Assembly (NCBI GenBank): GCA_002914805.1
Contig: JXTB01000421.1
Span: 169,535 to 233,534 of the forward strand
From: Parasponia andersonii
Taxonomy: Eukaryota > Streptophyta > Magnoliopsida > Rosales > Cannabaceae
Direction: 5' to 3'
DNA length: 64,000 nt
The notes beneath the pieces were generated by a model. It worked only from the letters and a program-made list of their open reading frames with translations. It was not told the DNA's origin and did not search any database. Shown here one piece after another: positions 25,588 through 34,826 of this stretch. The position numbers and the translations under genes are program-made. Position 1 is the first letter of the stretch, and every line of letters begins with the position of its first letter.

Positions 25588-25999
25588 ATAACCTCAAAGT
25601 CAAAAGCTAGCATATTTCTTTTCTTTTCTTTTCTTTTTTTCCCTTAAATAGTCAGAATTTAAGTTAGACTCGGTTACATCTTTATTTTATGTTTTGGTTT
25701 GGGAACTCTATAAGTATGAATAGCTGAAATTACATAAATATCTCTAAATTCTTTTTTTTTTTTTTAAATAGTTATAACGTGTCCAAATCTTGGAATGGGG
25801 TATAAAATTTATATCATGTATTTGAGTTGGTTTTTGTTTTGTTATATAGGATGGCCGTGTATTATTATTTAGGACCAGGAGAACTTCTTTGCTTGAGCTT
25901 CTTATGAAGGAGTATTGTAATCAAATGTCTTTGGATCTCAATTCTATTGTCTTCTTAATGAAATATAGAAATGGAAAGATTAATCGAGTTATGGTTTGA
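25588..25999 (+). pseudogene. Second SUMO-like copy, truncated and decayed
   Basis: At 25588-25610 the words ACCTCAAAGTCA and AAAGCTAG match the end of SUMO exon 1 (CCCTCAAAGTCA, ACCAG), but without a GT donor. An intron-like AT-rich stretch ends TTATATAG at 25849. From 25850 the frame DGRVLLFRTRR, LLELLMKEYCNQ and LDLNSIVFLM is the SUMO core (compare DGxxVFFRxKR, LMxxYC, FNSIAFLF). A small insertion then disrupts the DGRRLR loop and the frame stops at 25999. The start, the TPEE region, a clear exon 3 and the Gly-Gly are missing. It is a broken paralog of the gene at 3758-4705. Its 5' part is cut off by the right end of the Ty3-gypsy element. It is closer to canonical SUMO in some positions (LNSIVFL) than the first copy is. 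Confidence 0.7.
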
Positions 26000-27208
26000 A
26001 ATTTTCATGATTCTCTAGAGATGAAAACTAGTTATGTGATTTTCGGAGAGAAAACTAGAGAAGAAAAAGAAAAGAAAACAAAAATACAAGAGAAAGAGAG
26101 AAAAAGATTTAATATTAGAGAGAGAAAAAAGAGAGAAGATTATTTAATGCTCTCCCTACCAATTCACACTTTTGACCAAGGGAGGATTTAAAAGCCGTTT
26201 TCTTTATCTCTCCACCTAGTAAGTTTTGGTCCTAAAAAAAAATATTATATCAACCTAATCTTAAAACTGACAAAAGACCCCAAATAGTCGTATCCATGTC
26301 CTTTTATTTTACTCAATTCAAACTCAGTTTCGGTCATAAATTGTATGAAATGCGAGTGGTCTTTCAAGTGATATCTCATAATCTGGAAGATGATTAATAT
26401 TTGCCCGAGTACTGAATTCTTCTTCACTTACCGTAAAACTGTATCCTGGATTACTTTTAGACTTATAAAACGTGTTAACAGTGAAAGTAATAAAGTTGTC
26501 CCACGATGTGTATTTGACAAAGAACATTAAAAACTTGTCCCAAATAGTTTGTAAAGGATCTATGTGAAATATTTTGATTATGATAAATCTGGGTTTTATT
26601 ACAGGTTTTCGGCTAATATAGGACCTTTTTTTTCCCTCTCTTTCATACATTACAATCGTAAGAATTTCTCCCAACACTATTTCTAGGTCACCTTAAGCCA
26701 ATGAGATGTTTAGTGGTTTCAAGAATGCTAATCAAAGAGGGTAAATTACTGAGATGTTTAGTGGTTGTAAGAATGGAGTATGGCATAATGAATTTGTGGC
26801 TGACTCGTATGGATGTAGTGTAAATGATAAGGCTGACTCTGATTTTGAGTAAATTAAATAAGCTTACTTTGTTGATAATGGCATTTCATTGATATATGTA
26901 TATATAAGTGTGTAGGTAGGTGTGAATAGAAAAGATAAAAATAGACTAAATTATTGGATAATTTAGAAATAATTAAAGTATAAAATTTAATTTAGAGCTG
27001 GTTATACAAATAGTGTTAAAGGGATGTCCATGAAGCCACCGTAATAAAAAATATATTTTTAGGTACACGTGTGCTAAATATTACACATTAATAAAAGTTA
27101 GGCTCAAATCTCGTACATAAATTCTGTGATTAATTATATATTTCTATTAACGTCTAATGCTAAATATTGCTGTCACTATGTAATGGACTACGATCCAATA
27201 GGTTTTTA

Positions 27209-27379
27209 CTTGGATTATTATTTAACGACTATCATAATGTTAATAGTTAAAAAAATATAATAAAAATAAATAAACATTATTTAATATTTTTCTCACTCCA
27301 CCTTTTACCGTGTGATGAATTTTAATTAGAAAATACCATACTTATAGATATATTAAAAAAATTTACTGGATTGGTGCCT
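27209..27379. mobile_element. AT-rich MITE-like element, copy 2
   Basis: Same ordered words as copy 1: TTGGATTATTATTTAACGAC at the left, CATTATTTAATATTTTTCTC in the middle, and ACTTATAGATATATT then TTTACTGGATTGGTGCC at the right end. Confidence 0.55.
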
Positions 27380-27704
27380 TTATTCAATTAGTGCATTAAA
27401 ATCTATAAAAAATAAAATTAGTCAATCACATTCATAAATTAAAAAATGACAACCCATATGTATATGTTTTAATATTAAAAATTTAGTATAAATTTTGGAA
27501 TACCTAGCATTATCTATTTATAGGATATTTATCGAAGTAGGAAACGACTTCTTAATCTATCTATTTAGTAAACTTGAATATTGTTTTAACAAGTTCGAAA
27601 AAATTACAAAAATATGAAAGTCAAACTTTTTCAAATTTTTTTCAGGTTTTTATTAAAAAATATCACTTTTTAAAAAAAATTAAAAAATATCATTTTTAAA
27701 ATAA

Positions 27705-27835
27705 TTACTAGTTACCAGTTTCTGAAAATTGGTTATCGGTTACTGGTTATTAGTTATATACTAGTTATAAATACTTTTAGTTACTAGTTACCAATTTCTA
27801 GAAACTAGTTATCGGTTATAAGTTACTATTTTACA
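27705..27835. repeat. Short TTACTAGTTACC repeat tract
   Basis: Iterated words TTACTAGTTACCAGTTTCT, GGTTATCGGTTACTGG and ACTAGTTACCAATTTCTAG, the same type as in 1-1310 but only about 130 bases long. Confidence 0.6.
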
Positions 27836-28376
27836 AAATGATATTTTTTCTAAATATTTTTTATAAAACGGTATTTTTCTCATAAAAAACGATACATACC
27901 TTAAAAATGCTAACCACCGTATTTTTTAAAAAAAATTTAGAAAATACCATATAATGTCTAATTTCCCCTAATAAAAATATAACAAAACGCCTTATTATAT
28001 ACTCAAATATTTTACAAAATTAGTAAATCCACCGTACCAAAAAAGAAGGGGCTAACTAGTTATTTGACCAAAACTTGGTATATAATCAAGCTCAAAAGTT
28101 TATAGCTAAATGTCTAATTTATTTAATCACAAAAACAAAAACACAACATATTCTACAATTGAAACTTTTAAAAAAATAGATATTTAGTTTATAACTTTTA
28201 AAACATGAACATCTACCTAAACTAATTTAAAAAATTGATTTATAGTTTTCTGACAAAGAAGTTATCTCATTATTTCATATAATATAATCTCCACTCTTTT
28301 TAACCAAGCCATTTTTGGGCCAAAGGAGGCCAAGAATGTACCTAGTGGTGCTAAAATAGTGAAATTAGATTCCATC

Positions 28377-29909
28377 GAGAAACTAGGTTAAATATGCATC
28401 ATAATAGACATATTTTGATCTATATGCTCTTCTCAGTAAAACTTTGTAAAATATGTATACATCACATGAAAAGTTACATTTACTCTCAATAAATTATATG
28501 CATCTCTTCTCTTTAACCAAGCCGAAATTTCTTCTTCTTCATACATCTATAATTCCTTGTATCTCGATTCTTCAAATTAACAGTCATATAAAGAGCTAAA
28601 ATTGTAAGATTATACGAGAAAAGATAACTAAAAGAAGGAGAAAAAAGAATTTGATAAGAAAACCTTACTCTCATTTCTCACATCACTGTCAAACTTACTA
28701 TTTCCTTCTCTTTTCTCTTTATTCTTCAAATTAACAGTCATATAAAGAGCAAAAATTATAAGATTATACGAGAAAAGATAACTAAAAAAAGGAAAAAAAA
28801 AAGAATTTAATAAGAAAACCTTACTCTCATTTCTCATATCACTGTCAAACTTACTATTTCCTTCTCTTCTCTCTTTATTCTTCTCCAATTAGCTCTAGGT
28901 ATAGTTTAAAATAATATATGATCAAATTTCAAGATGTTATAAAGTCATTAATGTGTTAAAAAATCATTTTTAAGTTAATTTTTGTGAGTTTTAACAAAAA
29001 AATCACGATAATTTTCGATAATTTTTCGATAAAAATTATATTTTCAGTAAAATTTCGATAAAATTGACATTTTGGATAATTTTTGATGCAATTTCGATGA
29101 AAGTAGTATTTAAGAAATATTTTAATAAAGTGGTGTTTTTGACAATTTTTGATGCAATTTTGAAGTATTTTCAATGATATTTCGATGAAAATGGTATTTT
29201 TGGATAAGATTTATAACACTTCATCAAAATTATATTGAAATTCTGTCAAATATTATCAAAAATACCATTTTCATCAAAATATCATCGAAATTACGTCAAA
29301 AATTGTCAAAAATACCATTATATCAAAATATTCTTGAAAATACTACTTTCATCGAAATATCATCGAAATTGCATTGAAAATTATCAAAAATGCCACTTTT
29401 ATCAAAATTTTAGTGAGAATACAATTTTCATCGAAATATCATCGAAAAACTATCAAAAATTATGGCAAATTTTTTTGCTAAAACTCGCAAAAATTAATCT
29501 CAAAATGATTTTTTAACACATAAATGACCTTATAACATCTCGAAATTTGATAATATGTTATTTTAAAATATACCCAAAACTAATTGGAGAAGAATAAAGA
29601 GAAAACAGATATGAACGAGGTTTTCTTATCAAATTCTTTTTCTTCCTTATTTCAGTTATCTTTTCTTATATTATCTTACAATTTTAGCTCCTCATACGGC
29701 TACTAATTTGAAGAATCGAGATACAGAGAATCATAGAGGCAGCATGGAGAAGAAGAAATTTTGATTTGGTTAAAGAGAAGATATGCATATAATTTATTGA
29801 TGATAAATATGACTTTTTAGGTGATCTATGCATATTTTACAAAATTTTATTGAGGAGAAAATATGGACCAAAATATGCCTATTACGATGCATTTTTTACC
29901 TAATTTCTC
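28377..29909. mobile_element. Foldback (long inverted repeat) element, about 1.53 kb
   Basis: The left arm (28377 to about 29215) is the reverse complement of the right arm (about 29222-29909) along nearly its whole length; the turn lies near 29218. The arms start GAGAAACTAGGTTAAATATGCATC and the right-hand equivalent. Outer parts carry CTTCTTCTTC and CTTTAACCAA words; inner parts are iterations of ATTTCGATGAAAATGGTATTTTTGA-like words. The left arm alone has a 154-base tandem duplication (28567-28720 and 28721-28876). Flanks ATTCCATC (28369-28376) and ATTCTATT (29910-29917) match at 6 of 8 positions and may be a decayed target duplication, which would fit a Mutator-like non-autonomous element. 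There is no transposase. Open frames in the arms are repeat readings. Confidence 0.8.
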
Positions 29910-30078
29910 ATTCTATTTGCCAAAGAAACCAAGTTTAATTTTGGTGTAATCCTCCTTTTCAATTCTAGTCTATTGCAGTGATATTTATGTGGGAACTGCA
30001 ATTAGTAACATACATACTAAAGCTGAAGGGAGAGCATGAGAACTCATCAGCCAATCAAATTATGACATCTGTCAAGCT

Positions 30079-30118
30079 CACGTGTTCTCGACCTCACTTG
30101 ATCACTTTTAATCACGTG
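30079..30118 (+). promoter_or_regulatory. Two G-box (CACGTG) motifs upstream of the GH9 gene
   Basis: Perfect palindromic CACGTG at 30079-30084 and 30113-30118, 12-51 bases before the TATA box. G-boxes bind bZIP and bHLH factors in plants. The paired position close to the TATA box is suggestive, but function is inferred. Confidence 0.5.
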
Positions 30119-30129
30119 CCAAGCACGGA

Positions 30130-30139
30130 TATATAAAAG
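30130..30139 (+). promoter_or_regulatory. TATA box of the GH9 gene
   Basis: TATATAAAAG lies 54 bases before the ATG at 30193, which is compatible with a leader of about 25-30 bases. Confidence 0.65.
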
Positions 30140-30192
30140 GTACGTAGAGAGAATAAAACAGAGGAAAACAGAGATAAGAGAGACAGAACCAA

Positions 30193-33011
30193 ATGAAGCA
30201 AAAGAAGAAGCAAGGTATAGTCCTTCACGTTCCCAAGTTTCTTCCTCAATGGCTTGCTTTGCTCTCCCTCTTCGCCATTTTTGCCTCGAGCCACTCCCTC
30301 AATTACTACGGCCAAGCTCTCTCCAAGACCCTTCTCTACTTTGAGTCCCAACGTTCAGGTCACTTACCCCACAACCAAAGGGTCACTTGGCGCCACCACT
30401 CTGGCCTCAATGATGGCCTTGAACAAGGAGTTAGTATATACACATTTATAGATATCGTTACCTGAAAATATGTACATACATATATATATATATATGTATA
30501 TAACTACATATTTTAAAGAAACATATGTGATTTGTATTGGGTTTGCTCTATGTTTTTTTTTTTTTTTTTCCAGGTGGACTTAGTGGGAGGGTACTACGAC
30601 GCTGGTGACAATGTGAAATTTGGTCTACCAATGGCTTTCACCATAACAATGCTCTCCTGGGGTGTCATTGAATATGGCAAAGAAATAGTCGAGGCCGGAG
30701 AATACGTCCACGCGCTTGAAGCGATCAAGTGGGGAACCGATTACTTCGTCAAAGCTCATACTCATCCTAACGTCTTATGGGCCGAGGTAATTAGTGTTAT
30801 TCAATATTGTTTGACTTTGTAAACAGAGAAAAGATCCACGCGCTTGTTTTGTCGAGAGTGAGTGGGAATCGCCCTTCAGTCTCACTGCCTCACCGGGGAA
30901 GTCAATGCATGTAACATATATTTCTGTGAGGGGTCCCTTATTTGATTACCGTGACTGGCGCGTGCCTTACTGGCGGCGGCACGTGGAGTAGACATTGGTC
31001 ATAATTATAGACTTTAATCAACAATTTTCTTGGTTATGTTAATTGGAATTAATCTAAGCATTTTTATTTTTTATTTTTTATTTTTGGCAGGTGGGTGACG
31101 GCAATACTGACCACTATTGCTGGCAGAGGCCGGAGGACATGACGACATCGCGTCAAGCCTATAAGGTGGATGAGAACAAGCCGGGATCGGACATTGCCGG
31201 AGAAACTGCGGCGGCGATGGCGGCCGCCTCCGTCGTGTTTAGGGAAACAAATCCACATTACTCTCACCTACTTCTACTCCATGCACAACAGGTAAGTTAG
31301 TTAGTCAATGAGGTCATTAACATATAATAAATGGCGTTGGTTTGTACTGTTTACCTAAACTCAAGTCTCAAAAGAGTTTTGGTTGGCCTTATTTACTTAG
31401 TGAAAGTATTGAATAAATTGTTATAATAATAATAATATTTTAATTATACTTTGTTGTACCTAAATTTATTGTTTTTTAAACTTACAAGGATTTTGGTCCT
31501 TTTTTGTAGTTGTTCGAGTTTGGAGACAAGTACAGAGGAAAATATGATGAGAATATTGGAGTGGCCAAGGGATACTATACCTCAGTGAGTGGTTATATGG
31601 ATGAGTTGTTATGGGCAGCTTTATGGCTATACAAAGCCACAGACAAAGATCACTATTTGGAATATGTATTAAAGAATGCTTATGCTTTTGGAGGAGTCAC
31701 TTGGACTATGGAAGAGTTTAGTTGGGATGTCAAGTACGTTGGTGTTCAGATCATTGCTTCAATGGTACAATTTTTCCCCATTTCTTCTGGTACATATATA
31801 AATATATATGATAATATATGGTTGCTATAAGTAATTTTTTTTAGTCGTTGAATTAGACAAATCTAATAGTATAACAAAATATACAAAAAGTGCATTATTA
31901 ATATTAAGTCTTATTCAATAGATATAATAAAATATATAAAAAGAAGTGTATTATTAATATTATTTTTCTTTTTTATTTTTTATAATAAAAAAAATATATA
32001 TATATAATACATTTTTATTAGCTAAAATGATAGTTATATATAAATAAAAAAAATATTTACTAGATTAGTCCCCATAATATATATATATATATATATATAT
32101 ATGAAAATTGCTACGTACAAACACATCTAGACTTTATCACTAGGCGTCCTAAAATTGCACAAACATGCATGTACATAGCAACTCTTAATACATATATATA
32201 AATATAGTTATTTATATATTACGGGATAAATTCTAGTATTTGATTTTTTAAAGTTTTTTTCTAGAGCACTTGTAAAGTGATTAGAGAACCTTTCCACATT
32301 ACTGGACATTATTTTCATTCCTTAATTTCCACGTACGTCAACTCTTTGAAGGTTCTAATGGAAGAAAGGCACAAGGTCAAGCACAAGCACATGCTTGAAG
32401 AGTACCGTTCAAAAGGGGAGCATTACATCTGCGCTTGTCTCAACAAAAACAACGTGACCAACGTGCGACGCACCCCAGGGGGCTTACTATACACCCGCCA
32501 ATGGAACAACATGCAATACGTCTCAAACGCAGCGTTTCTACTCACAATCTACTCTGATTACCTTATAGCCACTGGTCAAATGCTTAATTGCCAGAAAGGG
32601 CTTGTGGGACCACAAGAAATCTTCACCTTTGCCAAATCACAGGTTGATTACATCTTGGGGTCCAACCCAATGGCCGTGAGCTACTTAGTTGGCTACGGTG
32701 TAAACTACCCTCAAAAGGTGCACCACAGAGGAGCATCTATCGAGTCTTATAAGAAGAATAAGGCATTTATTGGGTGCACGCAAGGGTATGATTGTTGGTA
32801 TGGTCGCCATGATCCTAACCCAAATGTGCTAGTTGGGGCCCTGGTTGGTGGGCCCGATATTGATGACCAATATAGAGATGAGAGGTGGAACTACATGCAG
32901 ACCGAGGCATGTACTTACAATACAGCACCATTAGTTGGGGTTTTTGCTAAGTTGCATAGATTAGATGTTGAAAACGTGTCTTTTAATGTACGTTTAATGG
33001 CTTCTAGCTAA
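30193..33011 (+). CDS. Secreted GH9 endo-1,4-beta-glucanase (class B)
   Basis: Plant cellulase of glycoside hydrolase family 9, cutting beta-1,4-glucan in the cell wall. Five exons with phase-0 introns: 30193-30429, 30574-30786, 31091-31291, 31510-31764 and 32352-33011, giving 521 residues. Residues 1-34 form a signal peptide (basic start, then [13 protein letters not shown]). No transmembrane anchor follows the catalytic domain and there is no CBM49 at the C-terminus, so it is class B rather than KORRIGAN-type or class C. Catalytic features are present: YYDAGDN (residues 86-92, two Asp), VHHRGAS with the active-site His (about 427), and [15 protein letters not shown] with Asp 478 and Glu 487. 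Length fits the family. The last intron holds a MITE copy and a (TA)n tract and has a weak acceptor (CTCTTTGAAG). It looks intact. Confidence 0.9.
31841..32073. mobile_element. AT-rich MITE-like element, copy 3, in the GH9 last intron
   Basis: Starts TTAGTCGTTGAATTAGAC, holds two decayed TTATTAATATTA repeats and ends ATTTACTAGATTAGTCCCC, followed directly by (TA)n at 32075-32102. It matches copies at 5371, 27209, 61231 and 61501. Confidence 0.5.
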
Positions 33012-33919
33012 AGCCTCAATGGAATTTTTTGTACGGTCATTTGTCTTTCATATGTAATTTTGGTTGGTTGGTAATCAATACTCACCTATTGTACGACGAT
33101 CTATACTTTTTATTGAAAGAAATACAAAAGCCAAATACTGAGAACTAACATTTGAACCTCTTGGGGAAGATTTTTGGGATTAATTTACATTTCCATCAAC
33201 AACAGAGTTTACCTAACTGTTAGAGAAAAAAAAAATAACAAATAGGCTTCTGCTAAACCCAACAGTATTAGTGAAGTATTGTAGTGAGTTAAAGTGTGAT
33301 GTGATTGATGGGTCCTACCCTAGTGGAAAATGTAAAAAAAAAAAAAATTACCTATAATATTTGGCATCATTATAAGTGTGACGGTTACATCTAAAATCAC
33401 TACCCTACCCTAGTATGTGTTACTAAGTATTACGAGTATATTTAGTCAAAATATATATATATATATATATATGGTACTAAGTATTACGAGTGTACCATAA
33501 CACAGTTTGAGTATAATAAATGATTTGATGTTGAGATCACTCTTTAGACTTAGGAAAAAACTATAATTTATGTGGTAGACTCATAATATTAGGATGGAGT
33601 TAATGATATCACGAACATTTCGTGCTTCTTTTTCTTCACGCTTTTAGAATGAGCTACATTACGAACCAAGATGCCCTATACTAAAAGCCAAAACCTAAAG
33701 AACCACAAACATCCACCTTCCCATATCCATGTTTGCGATATCAACGGCTACAAATTTGTCACTTTTGAATACCAGTACAATAACCGTGCAAAAATATTCA
33801 CAGCTTTGACCTTGACAAAAGATTGAAAGTTTTAAGATATGCACCCCTTTTTTTTTTTTATTTCCTCCTTATGTAGAGTTTTTCTTCTGTTTATTATGCA
33901 AGCTAGTTTAGTCTAAAAC
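33012..33919. other. GH9 3' flank and intergenic DNA
   Basis: The probable 3' UTR of the GH9 gene lies just after 33011. No further gene is seen. A (TA)n run lies at 33450-33472 and the word GGTACTAAGTATTACGAGT is partly repeated around it. Confidence 0.4.
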
Positions 33920-34555
33920 TGTTGGTAAAATCAACTCAAGAAAAGTCTCTTAACTCGAATAAACCTTCAAGAATTTTAAGGACAAATTGAGCAAAAAGCA
34001 GAAAACTAGTAAGACACGCAGGCAAGATGTTTGGACTTTTCTTGGCCTACATTCATAGGAGGGAGGTAGTCACAACTTAGCAACAATGATAGTGTACAAG
34101 TGCTATTCAAAGAGAAGATCTCCGTTTGAATTCTCAAACACAACAGTGAGAACACTCAATCACGGTACAAGTTCCCATATAATCTCTCTTTCCCACCTTT
34201 TCTCTCCTTGATTACAATCTGAAATCTCGAACTGAATCTCTGTTATCCTCATAATCCTCTATTTATAGTCTAGGGGTTAGTCTTGATTCGAGATCGTGAG
34301 CCGATCAGATTTCTAAGAGCCTTGACAGTTAAAACAGTTGTGGGCTTGTGGCCGTCAACTGTTTTAACTTACTCCTCTAACGGAGCTAACTCAATTTATG
34401 AGACAATATAACAACCACTAAAATTGGTCATTTTGGGATAGATAAGAACACTGCAGCCATTAACTTCGGGGGTGTCTTTCACTCAAACTGTCGTTTGGAT
34501 AGATTGGAATACTGCAATTAACTTAGAAAGGGTACAAGCAAAATGTGATCTTACA
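33920..34555 (-). mobile_element. Probable solo LTR or LTR-like remnant
   Basis: On the minus strand the segment starts TGTAAGATCAC and ends TTTTACCAACA. It has a TATA-like CTATAAATAGAGG (about 34265) followed by a leader-like pyrimidine/AG-rich stretch, the layout of an LTR with promoter. No target duplication could be matched, so the boundaries and class are uncertain. A perfect 13-base inverted repeat (34328-34340 with 34356-34368) lies upstream of the TATA box. Confidence 0.35.
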
Positions 34556-34826
34556 GTCTGTAATAATGTGGTTCAGCCAAACACCATGAGCCTCAAGAAG
34601 CCATTAAAGGAACTTTCAGTGACTCACAATTAACATGTGGGGGTTCATTTCACTATTCTTCTTTTAAAATGTTGTGGAAAGAACAGATTAAATTAAGTTC
34701 ATACATCTTGCATGCTAATAAATTCAATCAATCCCAACATTATTACATCATTATCAAAGGCATATTCAGCTATATTATCCTTCTCATACGGATTCCCTTT
34801 TACTTCTACAGGCCTTAGGTTTATCT

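Larger units (their letters stand above)
26000..28376. other. AT-rich intergenic DNA with repeats
   Basis: Contains the block homologous to the SUMO upstream region (26251-26308), a purine-rich tract (26055-26140), a MITE copy (27209-27379) and a short TTACTAGTTACC tract (27705-27835). A 117-codon minus-strand frame at 26324-26677 has no domain that I recognise; it is listed here only as a weak candidate. Confidence 0.4.

Noticed and set aside
18448-25592. ATAAC occurs both after the inverted LTR (18449-18453) and after the Ty3-gypsy 3' LTR (25588-25592), like a target duplication
   Set aside because: The two ends belong to different element families, so a shared five-base word is most likely chance.
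26324-26677. 117-codon minus-strand frame
   Set aside because: No recognisable domain, no clear start context and AT-rich codon use; kept only as a weak mention in the intergenic entry.
28628-29516. Low-complexity frames in the 28.6-29.5 kb region
   Set aside because: They are repeat readings of the foldback element arms and have no domain.
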